A stretch of 64,000 nucleotides of DNA from Pyricularia pennisetigena (lineage: Eukaryota > Ascomycota > Sordariomycetes > Magnaporthales > Pyriculariaceae): the NCBI RefSeq assembly GCF_004337985.1, contig NC_043743.1:3736580-3800579 (forward strand). Direction: 5' to 3'. The position numbers were made by a program, and so were the translations under genes. Under the pieces are notes generated by a model that saw nothing but the letters and a program-made list of their open reading frames with translations, ran no database searches and was not told the DNA's origin. This document shows positions 10,015 through 19,961 of this stretch, one piece after another (positions within the stretch are counted from its first letter, which is position 1; each line of letters begins with the position of its first letter).

Positions 10015-13000
10015 CTGAACACGAAACGAAAATGCCATTGTTAGTTTGATTTGGTTCGGCAATCCTGTGCGAGGGTTTGCGTAGACGTCGACGGGGCGGT
10101 TGTGATACGAGGTGGAGCACACATGCTTGCTGATGACAAACTGCGGCTGACATGTGCTTCGGTTGGAGAACCCGCAAGTTTGAATACGAAGCGACAGAGT
10201 ATGGTATGTGTTGCTGGCGGGTGGGGACATGCAGGTGACAATTGGGAGCGATGCACGCAGCTTGCGCCGACGAGGAGTCCCGACACAAGAACAAAACAAA
10301 AGACTGATGCCAAGCTTACCTGGAATGGGCGACAGCAGAGTGGGGTGGCGGCTGTGAATACCAAGACCAGTCACGTTCAAAAGCTGTGTCGAAGGCGGAG
10401 GGCCATTGATGGCGATATTCGTTGTCGAGGAACGCCGTCGGTGGTGGGATCGAGCGGGCCGGTCGCCAAACGACGAGGACGAGGACGAGCCTGGCGAATT
10501 GGAGTAGGCCACTATGGGGTTGAGGAAGGAGCGTGTGTCAGTTTTGACCCATGTGCTGGCTGTGTACGGTGTTTCTTTTTCGTCTTTCTGTCCTCTTGGT
10601 ATAGGCGCTTTCTTTCTTGGGTATTTCGTGTTTGAGTAATTCTGCCGAGGGGAAGAAGTCGGGCGTATGCAACAAGCAGATGCCACCTTGTTTTTCTTTC
10701 GCCGCAGAACGACAATGCATACAATGTTTGAGGGGAAGAACCGCACACGAAAAAAAAAATGGCAAAAACAAGAGTTGCAATGTAGCTTTGGTGTACTGCA
10801 CGGATGCGATAGAGGAAAGACGGTAAGGAGGGGGAGCTTGTACTTGTCCACTGGTTTGGGTGTGAGATCGGTAAGATCACAAAAGCAAGGAAGAGACCGA
10901 GCGGTCCTTTTTTTTCCTTGTTTCCGAAGCCGAGTTCGATTGGGGCCCTGCCTGGAAGTTACCGACGAGAGAAGGAGAAAAATAAAATAAGAATAGTGTA
11001 CGGCGGGCTATACAGGCGGAGGCGCGCGCGCGGGACGGGCGGGCGCTCAGTCGATGGCTTGCAGCGAACAAAAGGTAAAAAAATAAAAAAATAGAAGGGT
11101 CGGAATAATTATGAGGAGGTGAACTCGGATGTGGAACCTGACCCCCCGTTTTGGACCGGGACGAGTCAAGGGGTTCCCTTATCCCCCTACCTATTTGACG
11201 CCACGTTAAATAAATTGGTCAAAAAAAGGGGGGTGATGCGGAGATTCCGAGTCTCAAATTGCGATTGCTTTGCTGTTTGGTTTTGTTGCTGATAAAAATT
11301 CTGTTCCTGAAAAGATTTGCTTGCTCTTTTTATTGTATGCCTCTGGATTAGATTGTATAAAGATGGAACCGTGGATGCAGCCAAGATCCCGTCCGGCAAC
11401 TTTTTTCTTTGATGTGTTCGGACGGGCTAGTTGAGGTGAACTTTGTCGATGCAGAACTTGTCTTTGTGTCTTGTCTCGCCCTGTGATATGGGATGGATTC
11501 ATGTATTCTGCTTTTGCCCGTGTTGATGAGTCGGCAAAGGGCCAAGACGACTGCAAACCACGATGCAACGAGACTTGCGGGGGCCATTGCTTGGGGGTGG
11601 CGCCTGCACGTCTTAGATTATGTATTCTGCTATAAAAACCCTGCCTCTCTTGGGTCCAACCTTGACAGATAAGGGTGAGCTGAGAAATAGTGAGAGACTA
11701 GGTTATCTAAAAATGCAGAGATCGGGTCTCGAACCTAGCGCAGGTCAAGGACACCCAAGCTCTTGCCAGCCCAAAAAAGACAGCTACTAGGCAAGCTTAG
11801 TGTTCAACGGACTGCCCTGGATCGCATCTTTGGCTTGTTTGAGAATATGATGGCACATCCGGTACACGTGCGAATATTAGGGGAAAAAAGAGTACGATCC
11901 TCAGTCCACGCGACTCGCGAGCAGATTTCTCCAGGGAAGACTGGTTGTGTTGATACCCAACAAAGATGACTCGATATAATTACTTCGAAGCGCTTGCGCA
12001 AAAAAATAAAACCAAGACCAGCTACATCCAGGAACACATAGGATTTGTGGTTCTCCTGCAAGAAGCCGATACAGCGGGTACCCTATCGGGGCCTATCAGC
12101 GTCTTTCACGATTGATTTCTGCAGTTCAGAGTGGCCCAACAAGCCAAGCACTCATGAAAAAAAAAAAAATGAAATAACAAAAAAAATACTCTGCCAAGAC
12201 CGCCAAGCTTCTACTCAGGGGTGTCAACTGGCCTTGTCAGCTAGCGTCCGGTTGATTAGGGGCTTGGGCTCCTTTGCTGCATAGGGGTAATGTGGATCAA
12301 CTGGAGATGACGGGTGGTTCTGGATCACCTTGAGTGATTGACCGAGAGAGAGAGACAGCTGAATAGTCGAGTTGATCTTCAGGTCAGTTGGTCAGTCGTC
12401 TGTCAAAGGTTTGTTTGGGCGGGCAAGCCAGGCGTTTGCCGCCAGATGGACAGTCGATCATATGCTTAATTTTAAATTGAGTTGAATAAGCCGCCATCAC
12501 GATTCATTCGTTGGCTTGCCGTTAATCGACATCCTGTTAACCCACTGGAGGCTTCCCCAAGCGGATACTGAATTCAGTGTCGTGTTTACCAATCAAAAAG
12601 CGACAGGGAGCATCCTGTGACGAACTGGCTGCCAAGACTAAATTTAACACCTTCAGATGTGTGGAGCGACTCCAAGATTCCGAATGGTACTGTGAAGCAC
12701 TGTACCTACTTTAGTATCATGATGTTTCAGAGCCCATCTTGATTACAAGTTTGAAAGCACCATTCATTCGGCTATCTTTTTATTTTATTTTTTTCTCCGC
12801 AAGTAAACAACGGGCACAGGGCCGAGAAGATTTTCACATAAAATACAGGTAATCAGATCGTTGTCAAGCTGAGCGAAAACACCCCGAAACTGTATAATCA
12901 ATATACCTTTATACATATTCAGAACAAAGGCTTGTTAACACAAGAGAAAGAGGGAAACAACAAAGACTCACAACGAATCTACTTGTATTTTGATTCAACT

Positions 13001-13493
13001 ACTTCAACTCCAGTGTCTTGAGCCAAATCGGGTTACTGGCGTGGCTTTAAAGGCGGCGATTCTGTTAGCCGTTTGCCAATGTACTTTATGACGGCCATCC
13101 ATGTCAGAGTCAAATAGGGACGTGTGGCCGAGAAAGTAGATTCCCAGGTACCCGTAAGCTAAACGTTATAGATCAAAGGCAATTCGAGTCCAACGTCCAA
13201 ACGTCGTGAGTGCAGGGTAGTTGGGTATTGAATTTTAATATCAAAACTCATTTGACATAAATTGGCAGCAGCAGATTACACAATATCTGCTGAAATATTA
13301 CAAGAAGCCTCGCCAAAACCACCAAAGAACCCAGTGTCCGTGGCTCATTCTTAGCCCTTGTCTATCGTGGCCTGGAACAACATGTCTAGCAACCAAACTC
13401 CCGATGAACTCTGTCTTAAATCCCGCAATGCAAGCAGAGGAACAAAAATGAATAAGATACAAGAAGTGAAAACAAAAAAAAATAAAAATGCAA
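10015..13493. other. Intergenic, mostly empty; possible 5' exon of the GT34 gene
   Basis: 10015-10319 looks like an intron (donor at 10319, acceptor ending at 10015) with an upstream exon open from about 10515 to 10320 that continues the GT34 frame. The rest has no supported gene. A minus-strand open frame at 11348-11587 starts with a signal-like hydrophobic N-terminus but has no other support. A tRNA-like box A/box B fragment lies on the minus strand near 11722-11771. Confidence 0.45.
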
Positions 13494-14602
13494 TCATAAA
13501 GTCTCACCGCCCTTGTCGTTCTTCCACGACCCGGCGTAGTGATGCGTGACCAGCGGCGGCGGCTTCTCAAATGGGGCGTCGTACGTGTTGGACATGGCGG
13601 AAAATGCCCAGCCCGGCATGACGAGCAAGTCTCCCAGGAGCTTCGGCTCGAGAAGCTTCTCGTACGGCGTCATGTCTTCGGGCTTGAGGCCCTTTCTCTC
13701 CAGGCTGTCGAGAACACCGCGGGTGAAGCGACGCGGGCCCGTGACGTCGACGACGTCGCCCAGCATGGGCATGGTCAGGTTCGCAGGTGAGTCGAGGCTC
13801 TTTTCGCGAACCTTGTCGCGCATCGTCTTTTCAATATCGTGAACCACGTTCCAGATGTGCGGCGAGTTGGGCTTGGCCATGATGGTCCAAGTCGCAAACT
13901 GCCGGACAAAGTTTTCGCCCCAGCCAACGTCAAACTCCCAGCCGGCCACGATGGAGACCTTGCCCTTGTACTGCTCCGGGATCCATTCATCGACCGGCCG
14001 GTCGCAGGATACGTCGAGGTCGAGGTAGACGCCACCTTCGAGGAAGAGGAACAGGTAGCGCAGTATGTCCGCTTTGAAAATGGGAACTGTGTAAAGAAGT
14101 ATCGCAAGTGTCAGACAGGATTTTGGTTTTAGGTATTGGGATGCCGGGCTTCCGATAGTTGGATCGCTTGATCGCACGTTGAGGGGCTGGCCACAAAACA
14201 AGTAAAGTACACTGCGGTGGAGGTCTGATGATGTAACGAACCTGTAAGGGCTTGGTAAAGCTCGACTAGGTCGGGGTGCGTCTTGCCAAACTTTTCTTTG
14301 ACCCAGTCGTCCGCCGATGCATCGTTCATGAATGATACTTCATATGTCGGGTTGGCTTTGATGCAGCTTTCTGACCAAGCGCGCGTGTTGTCATCCAGAC
14401 CCTTGGGGCCGAGCTTGAACCAGAGTTTCTTGGGGATGCCATCTTTGTTTTTGGTACCCTGTTCTCCGGAGGGTCGCGAGAGCAAACCGCCAAGGTCGAG
14501 GTTTTCTGGGCCTCGGTACCGGTAGGTGCGAAGAAATAAGTAGAGGAAGCTGGCTCCAAAGAGGGCGCTGATTAGGCTGAACTTTGTCCGCCTGGAGAAC
14601 AT
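13494..14602 (-). CDS. GT32 alpha-1,6-mannosyltransferase, OCH1-type
   Basis: Model: complement of exons 13494-14086 and 14242-14602, 317 residues. This family starts the alpha-1,6-mannose outer chain on N-glycans in the early Golgi. Seen: a type II anchor at about residues 8-26, the entry motif IPKKLWFKLG, then ADILRYLFLFLEGGVYLDLDV with the nucleotide-sugar/metal DXD (DLD), and GENFVRQFATWTIMAKPNSP, which is characteristic of OCH1-like enzymes. The 155-nt intron (donor at 14241, acceptor ending at 14087) is GT-AG and splits a Val codon, giving QALTVPIFKADILRY. ATG 14602 precedes the anchor. Fungi often carry several OCH1 paralogues, so I leave the symbol open. It is tandem with the MNN10-type gene, 3.5 kb away. 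Confidence 0.9.
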
Positions 14603-16041
14603 TTTTTTTTTTTTGTTGGTCGCTGTTTACAAGAGAAGGTGTGTGGCTTTCCCGTCAAGCTTTCCTGTGTGATTTTAGTGTGCGGAAAGATGCGCAGGCA
14701 AGGCAGGACCGCATCACGACGCCGCCCGGTCGTTGCAAAGCGCGCGAGGTTAGTTGGTGCAGTTGGAGTCAACTGGGCGTGGGATTGGTTGTGTAAGTCG
14801 AATCATAAATAATATCGTGGAGAGACAAAGAAACGAATTAGACGTATTGGCAGGGATACTAAGGAGTCGTGCTGCCCTGCATTCTGATTTCATTAGGAGC
14901 TGTCAGATGAGAATTTGACACTTTTTAGCATGGATAAGCCCCGTCAGGTCACACCAACAGAACTGCGGAGGTTCGGATCCTCCAGGTGCAGGGCCAACTA
15001 AAGTTCAGGCGAAGAATTCCTCTTTTGGTGCCGACGACGGCTGTTCAGGTCGGTCCTCCGAAATCGAGATGGTATGCAGTCTAACAGCCAATCCTACTAC
15101 TTTAACAGTATTCCAACAGTATTTTACAGCTAATGCATCGTATCTACCCTTATATTGCATTTACGAATCCGTCAATCACGGGCTGAAGCAGTTGGTTCCA
15201 ACTCGTATAATTTCCAATTGCTCAGCCACTTTTTCTTCTGGACTGGTCTCATTCCGCAACTTTTTCTGTGTAATCCCACTGCCCCCTTGCTCAAGCAAAC
15301 CATCCGTTGAAACGTGCTATATTAAGGTTCGTCCTTCGTGTCACGTCAGGCCCGATTCGGCTTGATTGTCGAGAAATGAACCAAATGTCCTTTTCGTCAT
15401 GCTTGGACTGCCCCTAAACGCCCAAACGATATGCCTGCAGAAATGTGGCCGATGCATGTCGCCTGATCCGACTGACACAAGTGTGGCAGGCTACTGTATG
15501 GCGGAGTACCGTATACATGTACACTTAAGGTACCTATAAAGCGATAGCTCGCATTACTCTATGCCCGCGGCTTTGTTTCCGCCCTGTAATTCCAGGCACT
15601 TCAGACACTCCTGGGGCGAGTTGCGGACGACCGTGTACTTCACAATTTTAGAGTAGTATATATGAGCGTAGGATTTTCATCATAGTACAACAAGAGGTAT
15701 CATATCCCCTTCTCCGTTTTATAGCCGAGGCGGATATCTATCTGTCCTCGTGACATGAATGATCACAGTCTATCGTACACTGAAATCCTCGGGGGTGTAG
15801 CCATAGCAAACCTTGGCTGCTTCCTATCTGTCAAATTTTTGACCAACCGTCGACTGCGAGTCCCCAGCTGACGACAGACAAGACGGCACTAGTTTGCGAG
15901 GTCAGAGCCGTGATCCCAAAATTATTGCAAGGTGATTTCGCAATGCAAAGTACTGATTCCTTGCTTCTTTGTCTTTTCCTTCCGTCCTCTCCTTTGCGTC
16001 ATCTCTCCCTCCGACCGGCATCGACACCAGCATGGCCTGAT
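14603..16041. other. Intergenic, no gene seen
   Basis: Promoter of the GT32 gene on the left and 3' flank of TIM10 on the right. A short perfect hairpin GGAGG-TTCGGAT-CCTCC near 14969-14985 resembles a tRNA T-arm, but no complete cloverleaf surrounds it. Confidence 0.5.
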
Positions 16042-16527
16042 TTAAAAGCTACCGGCACCTCCCTGCCTCTTCTGGTTCTCTGCTTGCATGATCTCCGAGA
16101 TCTTGAGCTGGACGTCGGTGAACTTGGCGGCGCAGCGGTCGAGGCATACGCTCTCGCCCTTGTTGAGGTCGCCCTCGAGGTAGTTGGTAGGGATGCACTT
16201 TTGCATGCATGCGCGGTTGAGGCTTTGGATTTGGCGAAACAATTCGGCGACAAGCGCCCCGTCACAAAATGTCAGCAATGCGACTGGCTTTCATTGTTGT
16301 TCTTGAAAGAACTAAACGTGAACATGTGCCACAGGTTCTGTTCGAGGGCGAGGCCGAGGGAATCGTTGTTTGCAACGCCCATTCATTTGTGCTTTGCTTC
16401 CCCCTTCGATCCTAACAGCTTCATTTCAGACGTACCGGGCAGCCATCGCCGTGATGAGCTTCATCTCTGCCTCGACTGCGGCGATCTTCTCGGCCGAGCT
16501 GGGCTGGGGGCGTCCAATTCCGAACAT
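16042..16527 (-). CDS. TIM10: Mitochondrial intermembrane-space chaperone Tim10
   Basis: Model: complement of exons 16042-16222 and 16436-16527, 90 residues. Small Tim proteins escort hydrophobic precursors across the intermembrane space as Tim9-Tim10 hexamers. Seen: the twin CX3C motifs CMQKC and CLDRC that define the family, spaced by KCIPTNYLEGDLNKGESVC, which matches Tim10 rather than Tim8, 9 or 13. Exon 1 starts MFGIGRPQPSSAEKIAAVE. The 213-nt intron has donor GTACGT and acceptor AAAG at 16223; joining there yields AMAARLNRACMQKC, which keeps the family spacing between helix 1 and the first CX3C. Upstream AG choices hit a stop codon. It is divergent from the mitochondrial lysyl-tRNA synthetase gene. 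Confidence 0.9.
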
Positions 16528-17219
16528 CTTGTCTGTCGAGGTATAGTTTATAAGTTGAAAAGATCGTTGGAGGACTTTGTAGTATGCCAAATGATTGAGC
16601 GGCGGGTGGTGATGCAGTAGATTGTGCGACGTTCAATGCGGTACTGATGTTGGTTCCTTCTGGATGGGCGGATTTTACATGTAGAGACTTTCTTTCATCA
16701 TCACTGCAGCTATTCTTGTTTGTCCCTGCGCCGCGCAAACCGCCAAGGTTGGCTTCAAAGTGGGCCTGGATGTCGAAATTCTCTTATCTGTGGGCTTATC
16801 GGCTGCCCTGTGGATACCCCAAGTTGGAACCACTCTTGGACTTTTTTTGTGTACATTGGCGCAAGCAGAAAATTTATTTGTCCCTGTTTCTGTCAAGCTT
16901 GACATGAGCAAAACCCATAAAACCACCGCCAAAGATGGGAGGGCGGGTGATGATTACAAAGGTAAGAAGACTCTTATTTCTTTGCATCAGAAACATCATT
17001 CTGTGTTTCAATTATTTTCAATCTCTCTCTCTCTCTTCATGATGACACCTATATATAACCTTAGAACCGTTGCGACTGACACGGAAACGTGTATGATCAC
17101 AAATGCCAAATTTCTGACTTGAAGTTACAATCTATTATGTTTGCAAATAACACTGTTTGACTATTTGGAAAATGGACTGCTGCTAACAAATCTGGCATCT
17201 CTTTTTCATAGCCTTCATA
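16528..17219. promoter_or_regulatory. Divergent promoter of TIM10 and MSK1, with a 5' intron of MSK1
   Basis: Both flanking genes start here and read outward. The right half contains an intron with strong signals: donor GTAAGA at 16962, branch site TGCTAAC near 17181, acceptor TTTTTCATAG ending at 17211. An ATG at 16904 upstream of this intron is in frame with the synthetase after splicing. If it is used, the shared promoter is at most about 376 bp. Confidence 0.6.
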
Positions 17220-19166
17220 ATGTTTTCTCTTGCTCGGTCCTCGCTGCGCTGTGCGCACCGGGCCGGGCTGTCACGGCCAAGATTGGTGCCGGGGGCCGTG
17301 GCTCAGAATAGGACTCAGCCGCGATGTTATAGTGTATCCCGGCATCCTCCAAAGCTTGAGGTCTCGGAGGAGCCCGCCAGAACTGATCCCCCCAATTTTT
17401 CGTCATCTGTAAAGGATGCCAGGGCCGACCAGACTGGCCAGGCCACCACTCACGTAGACTGTGTGAATCCTTCCCGGGCCGTGGAATTCAACCCCACCAC
17501 CAAGATAAAATCCATAACCGACCTGCCCATTTCCAACCTGCTCGACGTGTATCCTTCAGAGAGTGACCCCTCCCGTATGAGAGTGCGTGGGATCGATATA
17601 GATGATCCGTTGACTGCCAAAGGCCGCGTCGTCGGTGTCCGCCGGCACGGCTCCAAGTTGCTGTTCCTAGACATTGTCGGCAACTACGAGAAGCTGCAGG
17701 TCATGGTCAATTTCAAGACCTTGCAAGACAAGTCCCCGGACGAGTGGGCCGACGCCACTGCCGAGGACTTTAGAGAAAAGGCCGACAAGTTGCAGCGCGG
17801 GGACTGGGTCGTCGTCGCCGGCCACATGGAGACGTCCAAGCGCGGCAGCCTGCGCATGTGCGCACACAACCTCCCCTCAATTCGCGCCAAGCCCGCCGCC
17901 GTGCCGCCCGAGTCCGTCACCGACGACGAGCTCAAGGGCCGCGCCCGCCACCTGGACCTGATGCTCAACCAGCAGAGCGTCGATGCACTGCGCGCCCGCG
18001 CCCGCATCATCCAGACCGTCCGCCGCGCCCTCGACGACCGCGGCTACGTCGAAGTGCAGACGCCGCTGCTGGCGGGTTCGGCCGGCGGAGCGGCTGCTCG
18101 CCCCTTCGCCACCACGGCGACCGAGTTTGGTCCCTCTCAGCGCCTAGCGCTCCGTGTCGCCCCGGAGCTCTGGCTCAAGCGGCTCATCATGGGCGGCATG
18201 GACCGTGTCTACGAGGTCGGTCCTTGCTTCCGCAACGAGAGCGTCGACGGCACCCACAATCCTGAGTTCACCATGTGCGAGTTCTACGAGGCCTGGGCAG
18301 ACCTGGACCACCTCATGGTCATGACGGAGCGATTGATGAAGCTCATCATCTCCGACCTCGAGGGCGCCACCAGGGATGCACAGGCCGTGGGCCGTCGCGC
18401 CTGGAAACTGCCCGACGCCAACCCCATCGCTGCCAAGTTCTGGGAGGAAGGCACAACGCCCAAGGTGCACTTCATCAGCACGCTCGAAGAAGCGCTTGGC
18501 TTCAAGCTCCCCGACCTGGAATCCGACACTGCGTTGGCGGAACTTGTGTCGAAACTGCGCGAGCGGGGCCAGGACGCCGACGTCCTCGCCGGCGATGACC
18601 CGGAGCAGGGAGACGCCACCGCCCCGGCACCGGTGACATTACCCAAGCTCCTCGACCGCCTGGGTTCCAAGTACGTCGAGAACGGCGCTGCGGCCGCCAC
18701 CGGCCGAGCGTTCTTCGTCACGCACCACCCGGCCTGCATGGCGCCCTTGGCGCGCAGCGGCGTGTGTCCCGTGACCGGGCAAAAGGTTGCGCTCAGGGCT
18801 GAGTTCTTTGTCGACGGTGTCGAGCTGGCCAACATGTACGAGGAGGAGTTTGAAGCCGACGAGCAGGAGGGCAAGTTCAGGGCGTCGGCGCGGTCGAGGA
18901 GCGTCGTGCATGAGGTCGACCTTGACGACAACGAGGCTAGCTACGTCGAGGCCATGCGTGCCGGTATGCCGCCCACCGGAGGATGGGGCTGCGGCATCGA
19001 CAGGCTCGCCATGCTCTTCACCGGTGCGCCGAGGATACGGGATGTCTTGACCTTTGGGAACCTGAGGAACGTGCTGCACGCGACGCGTTCGCCGGCCCGG
19101 GTCAAGGCGGATGCCGCATCGGGGGTTTCTGGCGATGCAGCTAGCGAGGGGATTGTCCATCAGTAG
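17220..19166 (+). CDS. MSK1: Mitochondrial lysyl-tRNA synthetase (class II)
   Basis: 648 residues from ATG 17220. Charges mitochondrial tRNA-Lys. Seen: an Arg/Ser-rich presequence without acids (MFSLARSSLRCAHRAG), an OB-fold anticodon-binding domain at about 125-235 (GRVVGVRRHGSKLLFLDIVG), motif 1 (YVEVQTPLLAG), motif 2 near 333 (CFRNESVDGTHNPEFTMCEF, a LysRS signature) and motif 3 near 588 (GWGCGIDRLAMLF). A loop of about 100 residues rich in acid and Ala between motifs 2 and 3 fits fungal mitochondrial forms. Only the mature core is needed for function, so the N-terminus is open: a spliced upstream exon 16904-16961 adds 22 hydrophilic residues in frame (1 + 2 bases across the intron). The presequence argues for 17220 as the main start. 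Neighbour TIM10 is also mitochondrial. Confidence 0.92.
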   Translation: MFSLARSSLRCAHRAGLSRPRLVPGAVAQNRTQPRCYSVSRHPPKLEVSEEPARTDPPNFSSSVKDARADQTGQATTHVDCVNPSRAVEFNPTTKIKSITDLPISNLLDVYPSESDPSRMRVRGIDIDDPLTAKGRVVGVRRHGSKLLFLDIVGNYEKLQVMVNFKTLQDKSPDEWADATAEDFREKADKLQRGDWVVVAGHMETSKRGSLRMCAHNLPSIRAKPAAVPPESVTDDELKGRARHLDLMLNQQSVDALRARARIIQTVRRALDDRGYVEVQTPLLAGSAGGAAARPFATTATEFGPSQRLALRVAPELWLKRLIMGGMDRVYEVGPCFRNESVDGTHNPEFTMCEFYEAWADLDHLMVMTERLMKLIISDLEGATRDAQAVGRRAWKLPDANPIAAKFWEEGTTPKVHFISTLEEALGFKLPDLESDTALAELVSKLRERGQDADVLAGDDPEQGDATAPAPVTLPKLLDRLGSKYVENGAAAATGRAFFVTHHPACMAPLARSGVCPVTGQKVALRAEFFVDGVELANMYEEEFEADEQEGKFRASARSRSVVHEVDLDDNEASYVEAMRAGMPPTGGWGCGIDRLAMLFTGAPRIRDVLTFGNLRNVLHATRSPARVKADAASGVSGDAASEGIVHQ

Positions 19167-19572
19167 ATGTAGCTGCCTCGATGGCTGGATTACATTCTGT
19201 GGAGACTGTCTGTGTGAAGGCAGAAAGCCTCCCGGCTGCGGATGACTAGCTAACCGGCAGTGTCATAGGCAAGTCCAAAGTAGCAAAGGACTGCAAACAG
19301 GGGCTTGTGTCAAGGACTCTTTATTCGAAGTTGGGGCGAGCGCTCTTGACTGTATTATTTAATGTACATGTACCGTGTAGAATCCTCCTTGTACCATATT
19401 ATAGATACCAATCGAATCATGTTTCCTCTTGCATCCCTCATTCTCAGCAGACGACCCAGAAAGACCCCCACCCCCTAATTTTCCTAACATCCGGTAACTT
19501 TCTGACCGGGTCAAAAATAAGAAGCCTCTACCAAGCCTAGACAGACCGAAAACACGAAAAGAACCCAACTGG

Positions 19573-19602
<30 letters not shown>
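19573..19602. repeat. Poly(A) tract, 30 nt
   Basis: Uninterrupted A run in the convergent 3' region of MSK1 and the F-box-like gene. Confidence 0.9.
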
Positions 19603-19605
<3 letters not shown>

Positions 19606-19871
19606 AGTGAGGTGCATGAGAACTCCAAAGACCAGTCTGAAAAGGAATCTTGTTTGAGGGAGAAAAGGCAAGTATGAATCGGGTGACAAGTAGGGGGTGT
19701 TGAGTTGATTCAAAGAAGGAAATTAAAGGGGGACGAGTCGATGATCAGTGATTAAAGGAAAGCCGAAATTGACTGAGCGAATAGCGAGCCAATTAAGCAT
19801 CAAAACAGACCGAGAAATGCAAACATTGGCACGAGGGATAAAGGCATCAGTTCCTCCTCCCCCCGCAAATG

Positions 19872-19895
19872 AAAAAAAAAAAAAAAAAAAAAAAA
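19872..19895. repeat. Poly(A) tract, 24 nt
   Basis: Second A run in the same convergent region, 67 nt past the F-box-like stop codon. Confidence 0.9.
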
Positions 19896-19961
19896 GCCAA
19901 GGGATGACCAGAATAAAGCGTCCACCCCGCGTCAAAAGAGGTGCAGTGCAAGCAAAGCATC

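Larger units (their letters stand above)
19167..19961. other. Intergenic between convergent MSK1 and F-box-like gene
   Basis: Two 3' UTRs meet here. It contains two long A tracts (19573-19602 and 19872-19895) and no gene. Confidence 0.6.

Noticed and set aside
14965..14995. Perfect T-arm-like hairpin (GGAGG loop CCTCC) suggesting a tRNA gene
   Set aside because: No matching acceptor stem, D-arm or anticodon arm can be placed upstream; loop lacks the usual conserved A.
15910..16620. 236-codon plus-strand frame over TIM10
   Set aside because: Antisense shadow of the Tim10 exons, which carry the twin CX3C motifs; the plus-strand protein has no domain.
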